Assembly (NCBI GenBank): GCA_964636495.1
Contig: CAZWSL010000031.1
Location: 1-40,243 of the forward strand
Length of the DNA stretch: 40,243 nucleotides
Origin: Desulfobacula sp964636495
GTDB lineage: Bacteria > Desulfobacterota > Desulfobacteria > Desulfobacterales > Desulfobacteraceae
Direction: 5' to 3'
A program made the position numbers and the translations under genes. The notes under the pieces are model-generated. The model ran no database searches, was not told where the DNA came from, and saw nothing but the letters and a program-made list of their open reading frames with translations. Below are positions 36,061 through 40,243 of the stretch, piece after piece (position 1 is the first letter of the stretch; the number at the start of each line of letters is the position of its first letter).

Positions 36061-36413
36061 ACTTTCCTCTTTTCCTTTTATTAAATTTTGCTAGCTGTCG
36101 TTAATCTGTTCAAGCTAATTATTATTCCCGGAAAGTCAAATCAAAACAACCGCGTTCTGTTCCGTTCAGGACGGTATTCTAATGGGACACAAAGAATTAT
36201 TTGCACTCTGTAATCTGTCCGACATCTATCCTGACACAGAGGGATAATGATATAAAATAGAATCATCTTTATAAATTTTATCTGAGGATTTATGGCATGA
36301 TATTTAAAAAAAATGCAAAAAATTTGATATAGATCAAGGTTTTTATTTTTTTTATAGATCATACTGTCCCGGAAATCGTGTTAATGACATTAACCATAAA
36401 TTGAGGGGATATT
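36061..36413. other. Divergent control region of metY and the hybrid cluster gene
   Basis: No gene. Holds inverted repeats CTCTGT/ACAGAG (36206-36211, 36236-36241) and CCGT/ACGG (36162-36174) on the metY side, and the FNR/HcpR-type palindrome on the other side. The function of the repeats is unknown. Confidence 0.4.
36324..36337. promoter_or_regulatory. FNR/HcpR-type palindrome before the hybrid cluster gene
   Basis: TTGATATAGATCAA is a perfect TTGAT-N4-ATCAA site. A TATAGA/CATACT -10 region lies near 36353-36364, placing the site close to -41 as for an activator of the CRP/FNR family; HcpR controls hcp genes in sulfate reducers. Confidence 0.65.
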
Positions 36414-38171
36414 ATGAGAAAAAAGAAAGTTACAAGAAGAAGTTTTATTAAAAAAAGCACAATGGGACTGGCTGCATCAGCTCTTTTACCGTCCATTTTA
36501 AATGCAAATAAAAGTTTTGCTGCAACAAACCAAAAGGCCATGTTCTGCTACCAGTGTGAGCAGACCAAGGGTGGTAAAGGGTGTGCCCGGACTGGCATAT
36601 GTGGAAAAACTGCCGATGTGGCTTCCCTCCAGGATTTATTAATCCATACACTTAAAGGAATCTCCATTGCTGCAGCTGCTGCGAGAAAAGTAAATATCAG
36701 TGATGCTGAAATTAATCACTTCACCTGTATGGCAATGTTCTCGACCTTAACCAATGTTGAATTTGATCCATATCGATTTGAGGATCTTCTGCAGGAATCT
36801 GTCGGCCATAGAGACAGTTTGGTAAAACGTGTGAAAACCGCAGGAGGATCAATTGATTCAGATAGTGACAGCTTAACTGTCAAACTTAAGCCATCACTGG
36901 AAGGAATGATCAAGCAGGGTAAACAATATGGACTCATGTCTGATCCCGATATTGATCCGGATTTAAGATCACTGCAGCATATGCTATTATTCGGAATTAA
37001 AGGAATGGCAGCCTACACCGACCATGCGGCTGAACATGGTCAGGAAGATGAGGCCAACTATGAGTATATTCACAGGGGGCTGGCAGCCCTTGAGGATGAT
37101 TCTGTTGATGCCAACGGATACCTGAAGCTGATACTGGAATGCGGTGAGAAGAACTTGAGAGCTATGGAATTATTAAGCCTCGGGAATTCAATCGCTTATG
37201 GTGATCCTGTACCGACAAAAGTACCCCTGGGTGTAAAAAAAGGCAAAGCCATTCTTGTTTCCGGTCATGATTTAATAGATCTTGAAGCCGTACTTAAAGC
37301 CAGTGCAGGAAAAGGAATTTATGTATATACCCATGGAGAGCTGCTTCCTGCCCATGGATATCCCAAACTGAAAGAAAAATACCCTCACTTCTACGGTCAT
37401 TTTGGAACTGCCTGGCAAAATCAGAAAAAAGAATTTGCAGCTTTCCCAGGTGCCATTCTCATGACCTCAAACTGTATACAGAAACCAAAACAATCCTATA
37501 AGAAAAACATTTTTACTTCAGGAACCGTTGGAATGCCTGGATTAACCCATGTTAACAAAAACAACCTTACAGCTTTAATTGACAGAGCACTTGAATTGCC
37601 AGGCTATATTGAAGACAAGGAAGATATGGATGTACTTGTCGGATTCGGTCATAAAGCAGTATTGGGAGTTGCAGATAAAATCGTTGGTGGCGTAAAAGAC
37701 GGATCAATTAAACATTTCTTTCTGGTCGGTGGTTGTGATGGCATTAAAAGATCAAGAAATTACTACACTGAATTTGTAGAAAAAACACCGGATGATACCC
37801 TTATTTTAACCCTTGCCTGCGGTAAATTTAAATTCTTCAATAAACAACTGGGTGATATCAATGGTATTCCAAGGCTTCTGGATGTCGGCCAGTGCAATGA
37901 TGCACATTCTGCTGTACAGATTGCGGTTGCATTAACAAAAGCGTTTAATACTGATGTTAATGGCCTGCCACTATCATTTATATTGTCCTGGTATGAACAG
38001 AAAGCCGTTGCGATTCTCTACAGTCTGCTTTATCTGGGAATCAAAGATATTTATCTTGGTCCCTCTCTGCCGGCATTTGTAACACCAAATGTTTTGGACA
38101 TCCTTGTTAAGAATTACAATATTACTCCTATTGGAACAGCTGAAGGTGATCTGAAAAAGATTCTCGGCTAA
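36414..38171 (+). CDS. hcp: Hybrid cluster protein (Hcp, hydroxylamine reductase) with Tat signal
   Basis: A 585-residue Hcp. After the signal the classic N-terminal cluster motif MFCYQCEQTKGGKGCARTGICGK spans 22-24 residues with cysteines C-x2-C-x7-C-x5-C. The hybrid-cluster regions are intact: GHDLIDLEAVL, THGELLPAHGYP, TSNCIQKP, FFLVGGCDG, LTLACGKFKFF, LLDVGQCND and WYEQKAVA. Hcp reduces NO or hydroxylamine, usually in the cytoplasm. Here residues 1-33 form a twin-arginine signal (T7-R8-R9-S10-F11-I12-K13) with a hydrophobic stretch and an SFA-A cleavage site, so export is predicted. An FNR/HcpR-type site lies 77 bases upstream and GAGGGG precedes the ATG. Confidence 0.93.
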   Translation: MRKKKVTRRSFIKKSTMGLAASALLPSILNANKSFAATNQKAMFCYQCEQTKGGKGCARTGICGKTADVASLQDLLIHTLKGISIAAAAARKVNISDAEINHFTCMAMFSTLTNVEFDPYRFEDLLQESVGHRDSLVKRVKTAGGSIDSDSDSLTVKLKPSLEGMIKQGKQYGLMSDPDIDPDLRSLQHMLLFGIKGMAAYTDHAAEHGQEDEANYEYIHRGLAALEDDSVDANGYLKLILECGEKNLRAMELLSLGNSIAYGDPVPTKVPLGVKKGKAILVSGHDLIDLEAVLKASAGKGIYVYTHGELLPAHGYPKLKEKYPHFYGHFGTAWQNQKKEFAAFPGAILMTSNCIQKPKQSYKKNIFTSGTVGMPGLTHVNKNNLTALIDRALELPGYIEDKEDMDVLVGFGHKAVLGVADKIVGGVKDGSIKHFFLVGGCDGIKRSRNYYTEFVEKTPDDTLILTLACGKFKFFNKQLGDINGIPRLLDVGQCNDAHSAVQIAVALTKAFNTDVNGLPLSFILSWYEQKAVAILYSLLYLGIKDIYLGPSLPAFVTPNVLDILVKNYNITPIGTAEGDLKKILG

Positions 38172-38184
38172 GTATAAAAACACC

Positions 38185-38234
38185 CCCCATGGAACATTAA
38201 TATTCATGATATGATATTCCATGGGGTATCTTTT
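38185..38234 (+). terminator. Hairpin terminator after hcp
   Basis: Ten-base perfect arms CCCCATGGAA (38185-38194) and TTCCATGGGG (38217-38226) around a 22-base AT-rich loop, followed by TATCTTTT. Confidence 0.6.
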
Positions 38235-38587
38235 CGATAATTTATGCACACCACTATTTTTTATCACGGTTTTATTCGTGCGATTTGTTTCAGTTTTTCC
38301 CATCTGCGGCACGGCTGCACTCCTGCCTTTTAATAGATGATATCCCTGAATCTTTCTTTGATTACTTTATGTTTTCTACCTTTCTTGCTATGTTTCATAT
38401 GCACCCTTTTGGTGATCTCTTTATATTGAAATTTTTTATAACCGTAAAAGAAGACACTCATATTTAAACTTTGTAAGTCCAAGGGATTTTGAGTATAGGT
38501 ACAGTCAGAAAACATACGAAAAAGCAGCATTATTTTGTGTCTACAAAAGCACGAAAGATTAGAACCTGAATGAGCTGATATAGTGTA
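38235..38587. other. Gene-poor, AT-rich stretch
   Basis: Only short open frames, including a Lys-rich minus-strand one of about 66 residues (38330-38530) with no recognised family. Nothing functional can be supported; it leads into the decayed region at the right end. Confidence 0.4.
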
Positions 38588-39290
38588 CTACCTGGAAATC
38601 GGTTGCAAGGCCTTGTTTATAAATGATTTAAAACCGCCCTGGGTTGACCCAACATGGGTATACACCCAATAGCAATGATACATGGCAGCAAAGCTGAAAT
38701 ACGCAAGATGGCGCGTAGTCATTTTTGTTTTGATATCAAAATCTTTTTCCACCAAAGGCAGTTTTTCCCTATCTCCCTTTTCAATGAAAGAGACTAGTTT
38801 TTTTGAGCGTTCGATATTTGCATAATCAGCCAAATTATTAGTAAAAAATTTCATTTCTCCTATGGTGTCTGCATCAAATTTACTATTGCAATACTCTGTG
38901 AATAAAGGATTTTCCTTGTTAGTATAATAAATACTGGCAAGCGGCTTCATGGTCTCGATCATTTTTGCGTATGCTTTGTTATGAAGTTTTCCTCCCAGGC
39001 ATTATTTGTATATATTGGATCTGTCATTGGGCCTGTGCCGTATTGAAACTGGTAGACATCATTAATAGCTCCGGAGCGCACCCCGGCAAAACCTTGGTGC
39101 CCATATGTGTCAGCTAAGATATGCATCCGTAGGCCTATTAACGCCAATACAAATTGGCTCCAATCGAAACCTTCTGATTTTATCAATTTATGATTGTAAA
39201 ATTGTTCAAAAATCTTCCCGAATTTAATTTGTTGAGACGGGGATGGAAGCTGTTTTTTCAATACCTGTTGTTGTCTGGTAACACTATTTT
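38588..39290 (-). pseudogene. DUF6765 family protein gene, truncated and frameshifted
   Basis: Minus-strand remains of a DUF6765 family gene. The family core LRMHILADTYGHQGFAGV is visible in the piece ending at 38959. The next piece (38588-38962) continues the protein in another frame: switching frame near 38962-38985 gives an unbroken NFITKAYAKMIETMKPLA, which indicates a one-base indel rather than two genes. The 5' part is missing and is replaced from about 39284 by a transposase remnant on the same strand. The product's role is unknown even in intact members. Confidence 0.6.
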
Positions 39291-39655
39291 TTATCCATAC
39301 CAGCTTTGACAGATATTTCAATAGCCAATTTTTTAATCCAGTCAAATATCTGTTTCCGTTTACGCCTGCTGTACACCTGTAGGCTTTTGTTAAAGTATGC
39401 CTGACAGGCATTTCTCCCTTTTAATTTACGCCTGGTTTTATGGTTCAAATCATGAATGCCCATTTTTACCTGTAGCATCATATCATGAACAGATCCTGCT
39501 TTTTTATCTGCAAGATAAGATTTAAGCTCTCCGTGTGCATGCTCAATACCGCCGTTATAAGGCGCATAACTGATGCCTGATTGGACTCCAGTAGTTTCTT
39601 TTACAATGACAGATAATTCTTTGAATAGATCTCTAAATTTAGTGTCAACAGCTCA
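39284..39655 (-). pseudogene. DDE-type transposase remnant (C-terminal part)
   Basis: About 120 codons in one minus-strand frame. It contains YAPYNGGIEHAHGELKSYL, the region of the catalytic glutamate of an integrase-core (DDE) transposase, followed by a basic tail and stop. A stop precedes it near 39660 and the first two catalytic aspartate regions are absent or altered, so the element is dead. The insertion abuts the truncated DUF6765 gene at its 3' side. Confidence 0.6.
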
Positions 39656-40148
39656 ACAAGTCCTTTTAAAGTCTCAGAATTGGTTTAAACCTGGCATAGA
39701 TCTTTGCTGGCCCAAAAAATTGCAAATCACTCCCAATTGTTCCTTTGACACATCCATTGATGAAAACGGACCCGGGGAAGCATACCTGCTATCTTTCTAT
39801 GCAGTCAATAAAAGTATGAGTGATTCATTTAACCGATGGTTTGGTGAGTCTCTATTTTGCAATTTTTGTAAGAAAACAGACATGCAAAATGGTCAATTAT
39901 TCCCCGGTCCAGGGATTAAAATCTGTACACATTGCCTTCTCAGAGCCGTTTACATAATGTCGAATTTTGGCTCAATCACTTCTGAAGAGATTATACAAAC
40001 AATAGAAGATTTAGGAAAAATGGAGAAAACAACCGGGGGTTTTCATACCTATCAAAAAATTTATGACCATTTTTCAATGATTATTAATAAACCATCTGAA
40101 CCAGAACCAAAACCTGAGGAGAATGATATTCCGGATATAACAGCTTAA
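39622..40148 (+). CDS. Small protein with ClpX-type zinc finger, start uncertain
   Basis: A protein of up to 191 residues if started at 39573, but its first 25-30 codons are antisense to the transposase remnant, so the true start was probably lost or lies later (TTG at 39622 is given). The recognisable part is a four-cysteine finger, CNFCKK...CTHC with about 20 residues between pairs, including LFPGPGIKIC, like the N-terminal zinc domain of ClpX. No AAA+ domain follows, and the tail is acidic and proline-rich (PSEPEPKPEEND). It could be an adaptor or regulatory protein. Function unknown. Confidence 0.5.
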
Positions 40149-40243
40149 ATTTTAGATCTGAGAATACTTACTTTTGGAAATATAAATTTTCTGCAAATTG
40201 AATAACTGATATTTGTAAAACATACAATATTAATAATAGTCCA

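Noticed and set aside
38588..39411. Two overlapping minus-strand genes coupled by ATGA at 38959-38962
   Set aside because: The two products are consecutive parts of one DUF6765 protein; a one-base shift explains the ATGA overlap better than two genes.
39622..40148. ClpX protease ATPase gene
   Set aside because: Only the zinc-finger pattern is present; Walker motifs and the AAA+ domain are absent.
1..40243. CRISPR array, tRNA or rRNA genes
   Set aside because: No regularly spaced direct repeats and no cloverleaf or rRNA-like conserved stretches were seen on reading the window; a dedicated tRNA search was not possible.

Overview
The window most likely comes from a strictly anaerobic, sulfate-reducing Thermodesulfobacteriota bacterium of the Desulfobacteraceae type. 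This is inferred from gene content: two aldehyde ferredoxin oxidoreductase (AOR) family tungsto-enzymes with their own Fe-S proteins, a 16-haem HmcA-like cytochrome, a hybrid cluster protein, two non-pyrrolysine MttB-family methyltransferases, and a probable selenocysteine codon. No rRNA, tRNA or CRISPR array was seen.

Layout. 1-2800: the 3' part of a sensor kinase, yccF and a dead EamA transporter. 2871-8828: a GntR/FCD regulator diverges from an MttB homologue and a dimethylglycine/sarcosine dehydrogenase-like flavoprotein, with a convergent homocysteine methyltransferase; this looks like a methylated-amine (betaine-type) demethylation unit. 9046-25820: the most interesting island. It has a sigma-54 activator, an unrecognised 435-residue protein, and a long plus-strand operon (Asp/Glu racemase-like, aldehyde dehydrogenase homologue without its catalytic residues, AOR with an in-frame TGA, four-cluster Fe-S protein, membrane cytochrome/Fe-S protein, 16-haem cytochrome). 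Facing it is a minus-strand operon (Fe-S protein, second AOR, FAD/NAD oxidoreductase), followed by a second MttB homologue. Sigma-54 type -24/-12 elements stand in front of the regulator, both operons and the second MttB gene.

25839-30465: a minus-strand TetR-controlled operon with a PLP phospho-lyase, an APH-fold kinase of the hydroxylysine-kinase type, a class I glutamine amidotransferase and a PflX-type radical SAM protein, suggesting breakdown of a phosphorylated amino alcohol. 30625-38171: mostly housekeeping or stress genes (HisD remnant, TrhA/haemolysin III, UspA plus APC permease, PlsC-like acyltransferase, MetY, and a hybrid cluster protein with a Tat signal behind an FNR/HcpR-type palindrome). 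38588-40243: a decayed end with a frameshifted DUF6765 gene cut by a transposase remnant and a small protein with a ClpX-type zinc finger.

How the genes may work together (inference): MttB homologues and the flavoprotein remove methyl groups from a quaternary or tertiary amine. The racemase, ALDH-like and AOR genes process the remaining carbon skeleton. Low-potential electrons from the tungsten/selenium AOR pass through the Fe-S protein and the membrane cytochrome to the periplasmic 16-haem cytochrome, while the second AOR may couple to NAD through its FAD partner. The strongest single observation is the in-frame TGA at 16012-16014. It is followed, 9 nt later, by a perfect 7-bp hairpin with a 5-nt loop that has G at its second position, which fits a bacterial SECIS element, and it falls in the predicted active-site segment of the enzyme.
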